From assembly GCA_026390775.1 (NCBI GenBank), contig JAPLFF010000007.1:1178001-1242000 (forward strand): a stretch of 64,000 nucleotides of DNA. Direction: 5' to 3'. Under the pieces are notes generated by a model. It made no database searches. It was given only the letters and a program-made list of their open reading frames with translations, and was not told the origin of the DNA. The stretch's first letter is position 1; every line of letters starts with the position of its first letter. This document shows, piece after piece, positions 35,051-44,266 of this stretch. The position numbers and the translations under genes were made by a program. This stretch comes from Ignavibacteriales bacterium (lineage in GTDB: Bacteria > Bacteroidota > Ignavibacteria > Ignavibacteriales > Melioribacteraceae).

Positions 35051-35728
35051 ATGACAACCGGTCAAATAATTTCAGAACTAAAAAAACATTACAATCCGCG
35101 CAACCTTGAGGGAATGGCTCGTTACGGAATAAATGTTGAAAAAGCATTTGGGCTGAATGTTCCGTTCATGCGTGCGTTTGCAAAGAAGATCGGCAAAAAT
35201 CACGAGCTTGCTCTTGAGCTGTGGGAAAGCGATTATCACGAAGCACGGCACATTGCATCAATGATAGACGATCCGAAACTTGTTACAAGATCTCAGATGA
35301 ATAAATGGGTAAAAGATTTCAGCTCGTGGGATATCTGCGACGGTACGTGCAGTAATCTTTTTAGAAAAACTCCGTATGCATTCGAAAAAATTTTTGAATG
35401 GTGCGAAAGGAAGGAAGAGTTTATCCGCCGTGCGGGATTTTCTTTAATGTGTTATGTTGCTGTTCACGATAAGAAAAGGGACGATAAAGATTTTCTACGG
35501 TTTTTTCCGCTTATCAAAAAATATTCTATTGATGAAAGAAATTTTGTGAAGAAAGCTGTTAACTGGTCTTTACGGCAAATCGGTAAACGAAGTAAATTCT
35601 TAAACAAAGAATCCCTCAAACTTGCAAAAGAGATTCAAGCGCTCAATTCCAAATCAGCGAAGTGGATTGCAAACGATGCAATTCGCGAATTGATAGATCC
35701 TAAAATCTTAACGAGAATCAAAAAATAA
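35051..35728 (+). CDS. AlkD-type DNA alkylation repair protein
   Basis: The 225-residue all-helical HEAT-repeat protein carries the catalytic-cleft residues of AlkD: Trp and Asp in FSSWDICDGTC and the later Trp in FVKKAVNWSLRQIGKR. AlkD glycosylases excise alkylated bases such as 3- and 7-alkylpurines without flipping them. Arg and Lys residues along the helices fit DNA binding. The gene stands alone; the upstream 190 bases contain no other gene. Confidence 0.9.
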   Translation: MTTGQIISELKKHYNPRNLEGMARYGINVEKAFGLNVPFMRAFAKKIGKNHELALELWESDYHEARHIASMIDDPKLVTRSQMNKWVKDFSSWDICDGTCSNLFRKTPYAFEKIFEWCERKEEFIRRAGFSLMCYVAVHDKKRDDKDFLRFFPLIKKYSIDERNFVKKAVNWSLRQIGKRSKFLNKESLKLAKEIQALNSKSAKWIANDAIRELIDPKILTRIKK

Positions 35729-35730
35729 AT

Positions 35731-35757
35731 GTAGAGACGGCCAGCTCGGTCGTCTCA
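35731..35757. repeat. GTAGAGACG-type inverted repeat, copy 2
   Basis: GTAGAGACG and CGTCTC arms surround eleven bases. It lies between the AlkD stop codon and the truncated HTH gene, at the place where the HTH gene should begin. Confidence 0.65.
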
Positions 35758-35785
35758 GATAAACAAAATAATAGCGAAAAGAAAA

Positions 35786-35956
35786 ATGTCTCTAACAGAA
35801 CTAGCCGAAAAAGTTGGTTTGACCATGTCGAATCTTTCCGTGCTCAAAACAGAAAAGGCGCGTGCTATACGCTTCTCCACTCTCGAAGCAATCTGTAAAG
35901 TTCTAGAGTGCCAGCCCGGAGATATTTTGGAATACATTCACAATAAGCAGAATTAA
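35786..35956 (+). CDS. Small Xre/Cro-type HTH regulator, probably truncated at its start
   Basis: The 56 residues from ATG 35786 read MSLTELAEKVGLTMSNLSVL, then RFSTLEAICKVLECQPGDILEYI. This is a complete helix-turn-helix of the YozG/HTH_26 type. The family normally starts some 10-14 residues earlier, at a strand leading into LAKRKMSLTELA. Here the frame reads IIAKRK immediately before the ATG and then runs into the GTAGAGACG repeat and a stop, without an upstream start codon or ribosome binding site. It is either expressed from the internal ATG in shortened form or is a pseudogene. Confidence 0.7.
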   Translation: MSLTELAEKVGLTMSNLSVLKTEKARAIRFSTLEAICKVLECQPGDILEYIHNKQN

Positions 35957-36115
35957 TAGATTGCAATTTATTTGTAAAAGATTGATTATTGAATCGTAAA
36001 AATCGCATGTATATGTAATAATTTAAGTTTTTTTTACTTGAAAGGATGGTACGCTGCTGATTACATAGTTGTTTTAAATAAATGAAATCCTTAAAAATAA
36101 TTCATGGGGGCGAAC

Positions 36116-38527
36116 GTGAAGCTCAAATCCGCAATCTTTTTGCTTTCCTTTATATTATCTAATTTTTTATTCGCTCAACAATCATCAGAAAATTTTAAGC
36201 TGATCGGTTCTGTAGTAGATCTGATGACGAGCAAACCTCTTACAGGCACTTCGGTTGTTATTTTTTCCAAATCCTCCGGTAAAGAACTTAAAGGAATTGC
36301 AGCAGACGAAAAAGGCAATTTCACAATTGAGAGCATTCCGGAAAGTAAAGTCCGCGCAAAATTTTCTATGGTAGGATATCAAACTCAAATAATAGATTCC
36401 GTTGATCTTGACAAATCACCTAGAATTGGATTGATACGGTTGATGCCGACCGCAATTGAAATGCCTGAGATGGTTGTTAAATCCATGAAGCCGATGATTG
36501 AATTTCATGCGGATAAACAAGTGATAAACATGGATCGTCTTCCCGGCAACTCAGGTTCTGTTACGGAAGCACTAAAAAATTCCGGACTTGTGGAAGTTGA
36601 CCCGGCAACAAATAAAATTACTGTGCGCGGGCAAGGTTTAAAAATCCAAATGGACGGACATGAATACAGTATGCCTGTTGAAATGTTAGCTCAACTGCCT
36701 GCCACAATGATTGATCAAGTGGAAGTTATACTTGCACCGGGCGCAAAGGAAAGTGCTGAAGGCGGAACATATATTTTAAATCTCATCACCAAGAAAGAAG
36801 CATTTAGTAATTTCAGCGGAATGTTCAGCTTAAGTTCCTCTTCTAATAAAAATTCTTTTGGCGGAAGCTACTTTAACTACAAAGCAGATAAACTAAATTT
36901 ATTTGGACAAGCTTACGGAAGCTATTTTACAAGCAATAACTTAAATGAATCCGAAAGATATGTTTACAGCAGCCCGAGCATGTATTATCAAAAAACTTCC
37001 GGTGAAGGAAAGAACAATTACTACGGCGGGTATTTTAAATTCGGCTTTGATTATGATTTTGATGCAAACAATTCAGTTACATTCTTTATAAATTATAACG
37101 GATACAAATACAATTCAGATAATACCGGAAATTCTTTTGTAAATAATTCGAACAATATTTTTCAATACAGCTACAACAGAATAAACAACAACGAAGGAGC
37201 AAACAACAATCTTTCCTTTTACGGATTTTACAAGAAAAAATTTGAAACCAAAGGAAATGAATTAACCTTGGATGCGATGTATACTCTTTACACAAACCCG
37301 ACAAATGCAAAAATGAATTTAGATTACAGTAATAGAATCGGCAGACCGCAGCTGCAGAACAGCAACACGGGCGTAACTGCCAAAACTCTAATTCTTAAAA
37401 CCGATTACGTTTTGCCGATCGATCAAAATAAATTGGAAGCCGGCTATAGTTTTACTTACAGAACCAGAAATAACGATTACAACGTTCTGGATTTTTCATA
37501 TCTAATAGGTACTTGGAGAGACAGCTTGCAGTTAAGCAATCTTTTCAAATATAACGAGAGTATTCATGCACTCTACTTAACCTATGCACATAAACTTGGA
37601 GATTTTGATATTAAGTTCGGATTGAGAGCCGAAAATCTTTCTACCGAAGGAAATCAAATTACTCAGAATATAGATTTTACAGAAAACTTTTTGAGCTTCT
37701 TCCCAAATCTTAATATCTCATATAAACTTAGCGATATGTTTCAACTTGGGTTCAATGCTTTCAGAAGAGTAACATATCCGCAGGTCTACTACGTAAATCC
37801 CTTCCGTCAATACCAAGGACCGAACTCTTTCTCTGCCGGTAATCCTAAAATAAAACCGAACTATGTAAATTCATTTGCGGTAAACCTATCCCAGTATATA
37901 AGTGTGTTCTATACATATACGACCGGAAATATTACATACGCAACGACAACCGAAAATGACAGCGTACTGATTTCAAGTTTTATTAATCTTAACAATCAAG
38001 ACACTTACGGATTTTCATTTACAATGCCGTATAATAATTCTCCGATGATGCCTTTTCATCTGCCTGATTTTATAAGTTCGTGGTACATTTCTTTCAATTA
38101 CAGATATTCAAAACAATCGGGGCAATATTTAACGGAAGACTTATCATTAACCGATAAAAGCTACACGCTCAACACCTATCTGGGTTTAAAGTTATGGTTT
38201 GATATTGACGCCAACGTTTCATTGTACTATGTGCCGAGAATAGAAAACCGGCGCGGGGTTAGAAGCGAAATGAAATATTTATCGCTCTATTTCAGTAAGA
38301 CAATGATGGATCGTAAATTAAGAATTTACATTACCGTGAATGATCTTCTTAATGCTCAACGAGGCAGCAACGAAACACTTGGCGGTAATTATTATACAAG
38401 AAGTTCTTACGAAATGCTTAACAGCCGGGCAATCGGAATAGGCATTTCGTATATGTTCAACGATTACAAAGATAGACGCGATAGAAATATTGACGACGGA
38501 AGAGATGCCGGCAACAGAGGGTTTTGA
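36116..38527 (+). CDS. TonB-dependent receptor-like outer-membrane beta-barrel protein
   Basis: The product is about 803 residues from GTG 36116, chosen because GGGGGCGA lies just upstream and MKLKSAIFLLSFILSNFLFA then makes a normal signal peptide; an ATG four codons earlier (36104) is the alternative. Domains: a carboxypeptidase-regulatory-like beta-sandwich (about 28-115: GSVVDLMTSKPLTGTSVVIF), a plug domain (about 120-225: VTEALKNSGLVEVDP, QVEVILAPGAKES), then a barrel of about twenty strands to the end. It belongs to the OMP_b-brl_3-like group. No TonB-box or SusD partner gene is adjacent, so its substrate is open. Confidence 0.88.
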   Translation: MKLKSAIFLLSFILSNFLFAQQSSENFKLIGSVVDLMTSKPLTGTSVVIFSKSSGKELKGIAADEKGNFTIESIPESKVRAKFSMVGYQTQIIDSVDLDKSPRIGLIRLMPTAIEMPEMVVKSMKPMIEFHADKQVINMDRLPGNSGSVTEALKNSGLVEVDPATNKITVRGQGLKIQMDGHEYSMPVEMLAQLPATMIDQVEVILAPGAKESAEGGTYILNLITKKEAFSNFSGMFSLSSSSNKNSFGGSYFNYKADKLNLFGQAYGSYFTSNNLNESERYVYSSPSMYYQKTSGEGKNNYYGGYFKFGFDYDFDANNSVTFFINYNGYKYNSDNTGNSFVNNSNNIFQYSYNRINNNEGANNNLSFYGFYKKKFETKGNELTLDAMYTLYTNPTNAKMNLDYSNRIGRPQLQNSNTGVTAKTLILKTDYVLPIDQNKLEAGYSFTYRTRNNDYNVLDFSYLIGTWRDSLQLSNLFKYNESIHALYLTYAHKLGDFDIKFGLRAENLSTEGNQITQNIDFTENFLSFFPNLNISYKLSDMFQLGFNAFRRVTYPQVYYVNPFRQYQGPNSFSAGNPKIKPNYVNSFAVNLSQYISVFYTYTTGNITYATTTENDSVLISSFINLNNQDTYGFSFTMPYNNSPMMPFHLPDFISSWYISFNYRYSKQSGQYLTEDLSLTDKSYTLNTYLGLKLWFDIDANVSLYYVPRIENRRGVRSEMKYLSLYFSKTMMDRKLRIYITVNDLLNAQRGSNETLGGNYYTRSSYEMLNSRAIGIGISYMFNDYKDRRDRNIDDGRDAGNRGF

Positions 38528-38545
38528 AATTATATTTGTTTAACT

Positions 38546-38573
38546 GTAGAGACGCCATATATTGCGTTTTTAC
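38546..38573. repeat. GTAGAGACG-type inverted repeat, copy 3 (degenerate)
   Basis: GTAGAGACG is followed after nine bases by GCGTTTTTAC, a decayed form of the CGTCTCTAC arm. It lies 18 bases after the stop of the barrel protein gene. Confidence 0.5.
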
Positions 38574-38690
38574 AGAAACAATTTATTCTCTAATTCAACT
38601 CAACGGGAAACTATTTACAAAATTTTTTCTCGTTATTTTTTTATTTTGTTCCGCAATAAATTCACAACTAAAATTCAGTAAGATTCTTTT

Positions 38691-39053
38691 ATGATAAATT
38701 GTGTTCAAAATCTTCCGGTGATTGTCCGCACTTCTTTTTTACTTATTCTTTCCAACATGTTCATGACTTTTGCATGGTATGGTCACTTAAAAAACTTGTC
38801 TGATAAAAAATGGTACATTGCCGCAATTATAAGCTGGGGAATTGCACTGTTCGAATATCTGCTACAAGTACCGGCAAATAGAATAGGTTACTCTGAACTA
38901 AATCTTTCCCAATTAAAAATTCTGCAAGAGGTAATTACTCTTTCCTTATTTGTTCCATTTGCAGTGTTCTATATGCGTCAGCCGTTTAAGATGAATTATA
39001 TCTGGGCCGGTTTGTGTCTAATTGGTGCGGCTTATTTTATTTTTCGTTCATAA
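38691..39053 (+). CDS. DUF486 (DMT superfamily) small membrane protein
   Basis: The 120-residue protein has four hydrophobic helices and the DUF486 pattern: LSNMFMTFAWYGHLK, then WGIALFEYLLQVPANRIGY and LKILQEVITLSLFVPFAVFYM. It is a short relative of drug/metabolite transporters that may act as a homodimer. Substrate unknown. It stands alone between unrelated genes. Confidence 0.9.
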   Translation: MINCVQNLPVIVRTSFLLILSNMFMTFAWYGHLKNLSDKKWYIAAIISWGIALFEYLLQVPANRIGYSELNLSQLKILQEVITLSLFVPFAVFYMRQPFKMNYIWAGLCLIGAAYFIFRS

Positions 39054-39127
39054 ATCTTTGTTAGTCTGTGTAACTTTAGAGGTATGTCAAGTATCTAAAT
39101 GAGCATCAATCATAAAGGGAAAAGAAG

Positions 39128-40858
39128 ATGAAAAAATTAACGATAATAATTTTGCTTATTCTGTCCGGTTTCTCTCAATCATTTCTTCTGGGACAATCCA
39201 AATCAGAAAAAATTGATCAGTTAATTTCAAAATATAATGAATATCATTTTTTCAACGGCAGCGCCCTTGTTGCAGAAAACTTTGAAGTTGTTTTCAAAAA
39301 AGGTTACGGCTTTGCAAATATGGAATGGAATATTCCGAACTCACCGGATACAAAACACCGGCTCGGTTCAATCACAAAACAATTCACCTCAATGTTGATA
39401 ATGCAGCTTGTTGAAAAAGGAAAGATCAAACTCGATGGCAAGCTGACGGATTATTTACCTTACTACCGCAAAGACGCCGGTGATAAAATAACAATTGAAA
39501 TGCTGCTAACACATTCGTCGGGAATTCCTAGCTATACCAATAAAGAAGATTTTTTAGAAAAGGTAAGCAGAAAATTTTACAAGCCGGATGATTTCGTTAA
39601 AGAACAATGCAGCGGTGATCTTGAGTTTGAACCTGGAAAACAATTTGTTTACAGCAACTCAGGCTATTTTATACTTGGAGCCATAATAGAAAAAATTACG
39701 GGAAAGACTTATGAAGAAAATCTTAAAGAAAATATTTTCATACCGCTTGGGATGAAAAATTCCGGATATGACTTAGCGGAACCGATTTTACTAAAGCGTG
39801 CGGCTGGTTATGAAAAGACATTTACAGGCTACAAGAATGCTGAATTTCTGGATATGTCATTGCCTTATGCGGCGGGCTCTATTTACTCTACTGTAGAAGA
39901 TCTTTTAAGTTGGGATAAAGCGCTTCAGACAGAAAAACTTCTTCCGAAGAAATTTATGGATGAAATATTTAAACCAAGAATAGATGCATTTGGCGGTAAG
40001 TATGGATTTGGGTGGTCGTTGTTCAAAAAGAAAATAGGCGGCGAAGAATTTGATGTTATTGCGCATGGAGGAGGAATCAACGGATTTAATACAATCAATT
40101 ATTTTATTCCGAAGAAAGGACAAGTTGTTATTTTGTTTAGTAACGCAGGCGGAGCGCCGCTAAATGAAATGACTGAAAAAATAATTGATATACTTAATGG
40201 CAATGAAGCAAAGATGCCGGCTCAATCGCTTGCCGAACACCTTTATGATGTAATTAAAGAAGACGGTATTGAAACTGCTGTAAGTCAATTCAAACAAATG
40301 AAAGAAGAAAAAGATGCTTTTGTACTCAAGCCAACGGAGATGAACCAGCTTGGTTATTACTTGATGAATGAGAACAAACTTGATGAAGCGATTGCGGTGT
40401 TCAAGTTAACTGTTGATGAATTTCCGAAATCTTCAAATGCTTATGACAGTTACGCCGAAGCTCTTCTAAAAAAAGGAAAAAAAGAAGAAGCTATTGTGAA
40501 TTATAAAAAATCTTTAAAATTAGATTCAAGAAATACCAATGCAGTGAAAGTATTAAAAGATTTGGGCGTTGAGATAGAAGAACAAAAAGAAGTAAAAATA
40601 TCACCGGAAGCGTTGATGAAGTATGTGGGTAAATATCAGCTCGCTCCAAATTTTATTCTGACTATTTCCGTTAAGGGTGAACAGATTTTTGCCCAGGCAT
40701 CGGGTCAGCCGCAAATTGAAATATTTCCATCTGCAGACAACAAATTTTATATGAAAGTAGTTGACGCACAGATCCAGTTTGTAAAAGAAGATGGGAAAAT
40801 TGCAAGCTTATTTCTTTCACAGAATGGAAGAGAAATACCGGCAAAGAAAATTGAATAA
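39128..40858 (+). CDS. Secreted serine hydrolase (class C beta-lactamase/PBP fold) with TPR segment
   Basis: The 576-residue protein has a signal peptide (1-22), then a class C beta-lactamase-like domain (about 30-355). The catalytic motifs are SITK (SxxK, about residues 83-86), YSNSGY (YxN) and HGGGINGF (HxG replacing KTG). Next come two TPR-like helix pairs (about 395-470: LDEAIAVFKLTVDEFPKSSN, KKEEAIVNYKKSLKLD). A C-terminal beta domain (about 490-575) is of the kind often found after such hydrolases. Likely an esterase or peptidase acting on D-amino-acid or peptide substrates; antibiotic resistance is not implied. A terminator follows. Confidence 0.9.
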   Translation: MKKLTIIILLILSGFSQSFLLGQSKSEKIDQLISKYNEYHFFNGSALVAENFEVVFKKGYGFANMEWNIPNSPDTKHRLGSITKQFTSMLIMQLVEKGKIKLDGKLTDYLPYYRKDAGDKITIEMLLTHSSGIPSYTNKEDFLEKVSRKFYKPDDFVKEQCSGDLEFEPGKQFVYSNSGYFILGAIIEKITGKTYEENLKENIFIPLGMKNSGYDLAEPILLKRAAGYEKTFTGYKNAEFLDMSLPYAAGSIYSTVEDLLSWDKALQTEKLLPKKFMDEIFKPRIDAFGGKYGFGWSLFKKKIGGEEFDVIAHGGGINGFNTINYFIPKKGQVVILFSNAGGAPLNEMTEKIIDILNGNEAKMPAQSLAEHLYDVIKEDGIETAVSQFKQMKEEKDAFVLKPTEMNQLGYYLMNENKLDEAIAVFKLTVDEFPKSSNAYDSYAEALLKKGKKEEAIVNYKKSLKLDSRNTNAVKVLKDLGVEIEEQKEVKISPEALMKYVGKYQLAPNFILTISVKGEQIFAQASGQPQIEIFPSADNKFYMKVVDAQIQFVKEDGKIASLFLSQNGREIPAKKIE

Positions 40859-40882
40859 TGCAATCCCAAATATTTTTTTAAT

Positions 40883-40912
40883 AGACCCGGTTTCAATTGA
40901 GCCGGGTTTTTT
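40883..40912 (+). terminator. Rho-independent terminator
   Basis: ACCCGG and CCGGGT form a stem that continues with weaker pairs; it is followed by TTTTTTAT. It separates the serine hydrolase from the arginine operon. Confidence 0.8.
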
Positions 40913-41008
40913 ATTTCATCTTATTCTTGATCATAATCCAAATCTGCTTTAACGATAAAATGAGAACTAATTTATTAACTTAACCGACTGAAAACAACAT
41001 TTTATTAT

Positions 41009-41041
41009 TGCATAATTATGCATAATCTTGTATAATTATAC
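41009..41041 (+). promoter_or_regulatory. Tandem ARG boxes upstream of argC
   Basis: Two perfect palindromes, TGCATAATTATGCA (41009-41022) and GTATAATTATAC (41030-41041), have centres 20 bases apart. Adjacent ArgR half-hexamer sites normally have this spacing of about two helical turns. They end 23 bases before the argC start codon, so bound ArgR would block the promoter. Confidence 0.8.
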
Positions 41042-41064
41042 CCCAATTAATAAAGATTTGTAAA

Positions 41065-42111
41065 ATGATAAATATCGGCATAGTAGGTGCAGCAGGTTAT
41101 TCCGGCGCTGAATTAATAAAACTTCTTCTTAATCACGACGAAGTAATTATTACAAAACTATTCGGTAATTCTTCCGCCGGAAGTTTAATAGAAGAAACTT
41201 ATCCATCTTTACGCGGAATGATCTCACTTCAAGTTGAGCAATTCAAAAAGGAAGAACTTGAAGAAGTAGATCTGCTGTTTGTTGCTATGCCTTCGGGACA
41301 GTCAATGCAAGTTGTTAAAGAAGCGGTTAATGCAAATACCAAAGTGATAGATATCGGCGGAGATTTTAGATTAAAGGATGCTGTAGTTTATACAAAATAT
41401 TATAATCACGAACACACGGAGACAGAGCTTTTAAGCAGCGCTGTATATGGTTTAAGCGAGTGGAATGAAGAAGCGGTATCAAACGCAAAACTGGTTGCAA
41501 ATCCCGGCTGTTACCCAACCAGCATTCTATTGGCACTTCTTCCATTGTTAAAAGAAAATTTAATTGAATCAAAGAATATTGGAATTACTTCTTACAGCGG
41601 AACATCCGGTGCCGGTAAATCCGTTACCGCAAATATGATATTCAGCGAAGTGAATGAAAGTGTGCGGGCATACAAAGTCGGAAATCACCAGCACATTCCG
41701 GAGATAAAACTATACTTGGAATATTTTAGCGGTGTTGAAACAAATTTTTCCTTTGTTCCGCATCTTCTTCCCGTTACTCGCGGAATATATACAACAATAC
41801 ACGTCTCATTGAAAAGCAGCATAACCGAAAAAGAAGTGATAAATGCGTTTAAGCATAATTATTCATCAACTCCGTTTATACGGTTTATAGGAACGGAGAT
41901 ACCGGAAATGAAAAATGTGGTTAACACAAATTTTTGTGATATCGGATTTAGAATTTATGAGAACGGCACGCTGGTTCTTTTTTCTACTATTGATAATCTA
42001 GTGAAAGGCGCCGCGGGACAAGCAATTCAAAACATGAACATCATGTTCGGTTTTCAACAAACAGAGGGATTACTAAGATGCAGCAAGAAGCAATCGTTGC
42101 AGATAAAATAA
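41065..42111 (+). CDS. argC: N-acetyl-gamma-glutamyl-phosphate reductase ArgC
   Basis: The 348-residue enzyme reduces N-acetylglutamyl phosphate to the semialdehyde with NADPH (third step of arginine synthesis). GIVGAAGYSGAELIKLL (residues 4-20) is the cofactor loop and VANPGCYPTSILLALLPLL contains the catalytic Cys. HQHIPEI and GAAGQAIQNMNIMFGF are family signatures. First gene of the arginine operon. The last 34 bases overlap the start of argJ, so the C-terminal tail (LLRCSKKQSLQIK) is read in another frame from argJ's first codons. Confidence 0.97.
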   Translation: MINIGIVGAAGYSGAELIKLLLNHDEVIITKLFGNSSAGSLIEETYPSLRGMISLQVEQFKKEELEEVDLLFVAMPSGQSMQVVKEAVNANTKVIDIGGDFRLKDAVVYTKYYNHEHTETELLSSAVYGLSEWNEEAVSNAKLVANPGCYPTSILLALLPLLKENLIESKNIGITSYSGTSGAGKSVTANMIFSEVNESVRAYKVGNHQHIPEIKLYLEYFSGVETNFSFVPHLLPVTRGIYTTIHVSLKSSITEKEVINAFKHNYSSTPFIRFIGTEIPEMKNVVNTNFCDIGFRIYENGTLVLFSTIDNLVKGAAGQAIQNMNIMFGFQQTEGLLRCSKKQSLQIK

Positions 42112-43298
42112 ATGAGGGAATAACCACGCCCAAAGGATTTCGCTCAGCAGGAATCCATTGCGGAATAAAAAAATCTAGAAAAGATCTAGCGTTAATTGTT
42201 TCAGATCTTCCTGCTACTGCAGCAGCCGTGTTTACACTTAATAAAGTTCAAGCGGCGCCGGTGCTTATTTCTAAAAAGCATCTAACAGAAAGCGAAACTT
42301 TTAAAGCAATAATAATTAACAGCGGGAACGCAAATGCATGTACTGGAGAACGCGGTTACCAAGATGCTGTTACAATGGCAAATGAAACGGCGAAAATACT
42401 TGGTGTTAGTCCAAAAGAAATTTTTGTTTCATCAACCGGTGTTATTGGAGAACCGCTTCCAATCGTGAAAATAATTAACGGCATTCATCAGATTTCAAAA
42501 CAAGTTGATAAAAGCGAGTACATAAGCACAGCCGAAGCAATTTTGACAACGGATACTTTTGCAAAATCAACTTCATCAACATTTATAATAGATGGAAAAG
42601 AAGTAAGCATTGGCGGAATAGCAAAAGGATCCGGAATGATTCACCCTAACATGGCGACAATGCTTGCGTTTATTACAACAGATGCAGCAATTGAAAAGAA
42701 CATTTTTCAAAGTCTATTAAAAACTGTAGCGGATAAAACTTTTAATAGAATAGTTGTTGATGGAGACACAAGCACAAACGATATGGTTATTGCGCTTGCG
42801 AATGGTGCGTCCGGTGTTTCAATTGAGACTCAAAAAGATTCGTACAAAATTTTTGAAGAACACTTATATGAAGTACTAAAAAAATTATCTATAGATATTG
42901 TAATTGACGGCGAAGGCGCTACAAAATTGATTGAGATAACTGTTGAGGGTGCATTAAGTGACGAAGATGCAACGAAAGCTGCACGAATAATTGCCCTTTC
43001 TCCACTCGTTAAAACTGCTATTCACGGAGAAGATGCAAACTGGGGAAGAATTATTGCGGCCGTCGGATATTCCGGAATTGAATTCAATCCAGATAAGTTT
43101 GAGATCATAATCAATGATGTTCCTATTCTTACAAAAAATTATTTTGTTACACTTCCAATCGCCGAAGCTAACAAGACGTTACAATCAAGAAACATAAATC
43201 TAAAGATTAAATTAAATATGGGAAGCGGAACTTCCACTGTTTGGACGTGTGATTTATCCGAAGAGTATGTAAAAATTAACGGGAGCTACCGCACGTGA
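42078..43298 (+). CDS. argJ: Glutamate N-acetyltransferase ArgJ (ornithine acetyltransferase)
   Basis: The 406-residue protein transfers acetyl from N-acetylornithine to glutamate, closing the acetyl cycle; many homologues also use acetyl-CoA. It is a self-cleaving enzyme: the site is the Ala-Thr bond in KGSGMIHPNMATMLAF, with Thr becoming the nucleophile of the beta chain. INSGNANACTGERG and VVDGDTSTNDMV are also conserved. It overlaps argC by 34 bases and argB by four. argA was not seen in the window. Confidence 0.96.
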   Translation: MQQEAIVADKINEGITTPKGFRSAGIHCGIKKSRKDLALIVSDLPATAAAVFTLNKVQAAPVLISKKHLTESETFKAIIINSGNANACTGERGYQDAVTMANETAKILGVSPKEIFVSSTGVIGEPLPIVKIINGIHQISKQVDKSEYISTAEAILTTDTFAKSTSSTFIIDGKEVSIGGIAKGSGMIHPNMATMLAFITTDAAIEKNIFQSLLKTVADKTFNRIVVDGDTSTNDMVIALANGASGVSIETQKDSYKIFEEHLYEVLKKLSIDIVIDGEGATKLIEITVEGALSDEDATKAARIIALSPLVKTAIHGEDANWGRIIAAVGYSGIEFNPDKFEIIINDVPILTKNYFVTLPIAEANKTLQSRNINLKIKLNMGSGTSTVWTCDLSEEYVKINGSYRT

Positions 43299-44143
43299 CG
43301 AATCCTGTTTTTAGAAAAGAAGATGTTTTGATTGAAGCGCTTCCGTACATTCAGCAATTCGAACGGAAAACTTTTGTTATAAAATACGGCGGTGCCGTTA
43401 TGGAAGAGGAACAGCTTAAATCTATGGTAGCACAAGATGTTACTCTGCTTCGCAAAATTGGAATTGATGTAGTTGTAGTTCACGGCGGAGGAAAAGAAAT
43501 TACAGCGCTTTCACAAAAACTTAATATTGAGACAAAATTTGTGAACGGTCAACGCTATACAAATGAAGAAACACGCGATGTTGTTCAAATGGTTCTTGCG
43601 GGATCTATCAATAAAGATATTGTTCGGCGTATAAATATTCACGGCGGTCGGGCAGTAGGTATAAGCGGGATTGATGCGGGATTGATCTCGGTAAAAAAAT
43701 ATGAACAAGATGATTTAGGATTAGTCGGTGAAGTAATAGATGTGAATACTACTTTAATAAAAAATTTATTGAGAGACGGATATTTACCTGTAATTGCGCC
43801 AATAGGTGTTGATGAAGGCGGAACCGTATATAATGTGAACGCAGATATTGCTGCCGGTTCCATTGCAGGTGCACTTGAAGCGGCAAAGCTTGTTTATATG
43901 ACCGACGTTGAAGGAGTAAAAGCGAATGATGATTTGATGCCACATCTTACTAAAGAGGATGCTGAAAGATTTATCAAGGATGAAATAATAAAAGGCGGAA
44001 TGATTCCGAAAGTTGAATCTGCTCTTGATGCGATTGATAAAGGAGTTCAAAAAGTTCATATAGTTGATGGAAGAATTCCTCATGCTTTGCTGTTGGAAAT
44101 ATTTACTAAAGAAGGAGTAGGAACAGAGATAGTGGGCGAATAA
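43295..44143 (+). CDS. argB: Acetylglutamate kinase ArgB
   Basis: The 282-residue amino-acid kinase has VIKYGGAVME (residues 28-37), VVVHGGGKEIT, VNADIAAGSIAGALEAAKLVY and GGMIPKVESA, the ATP- and substrate-binding motifs. It phosphorylates N-acetylglutamate in step two. The start is a GTG at 43295 that overlaps the argJ stop (GTGA), a translationally coupled junction. The N-terminal region includes the mobile helix found in hexameric, arginine-inhibited ArgB enzymes, so feedback inhibition is plausible. A palindromic repeat separates it from argR. Confidence 0.97.
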   Translation: MTNPVFRKEDVLIEALPYIQQFERKTFVIKYGGAVMEEEQLKSMVAQDVTLLRKIGIDVVVVHGGGKEITALSQKLNIETKFVNGQRYTNEETRDVVQMVLAGSINKDIVRRINIHGGRAVGISGIDAGLISVKKYEQDDLGLVGEVIDVNTTLIKNLLRDGYLPVIAPIGVDEGGTVYNVNADIAAGSIAGALEAAKLVYMTDVEGVKANDDLMPHLTKEDAERFIKDEIIKGGMIPKVESALDAIDKGVQKVHIVDGRIPHALLLEIFTKEGVGTEIVGE

Positions 44144-44150
44144 TTTTTTT

Positions 44151-44241
44151 TGTCATTCTGAAGCCGACTTAAGCCGGATGAAGAAACTAAACAATTTTGA
44201 ATATGGGATTCCTCTCCCGACAGGTCGGGATCGGAATGACA
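44151..44241. repeat. Interspersed palindromic repeat, TGTCATTCTGA family, copy 2 (inside the arg operon)
   Basis: TGTCATTCTG at one end and CGGAATGACA at the other are inverted repeats, with inner CCCGACAGGTCGGGA forming an extra hairpin. It fills the argB-argR gap and could attenuate or stabilise the operon mRNA. Confidence 0.65.
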
Positions 44242-44266
44242 ATGATTATAAAAAGGGAGAAAAATC

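Noticed and set aside
39128-40858. Calling the serine hydrolase a beta-lactamase resistance gene
   Set aside because: The HGG motif and TPR tail are those of esterase/peptidase relatives; class C fold alone does not show antibiotic hydrolysis.
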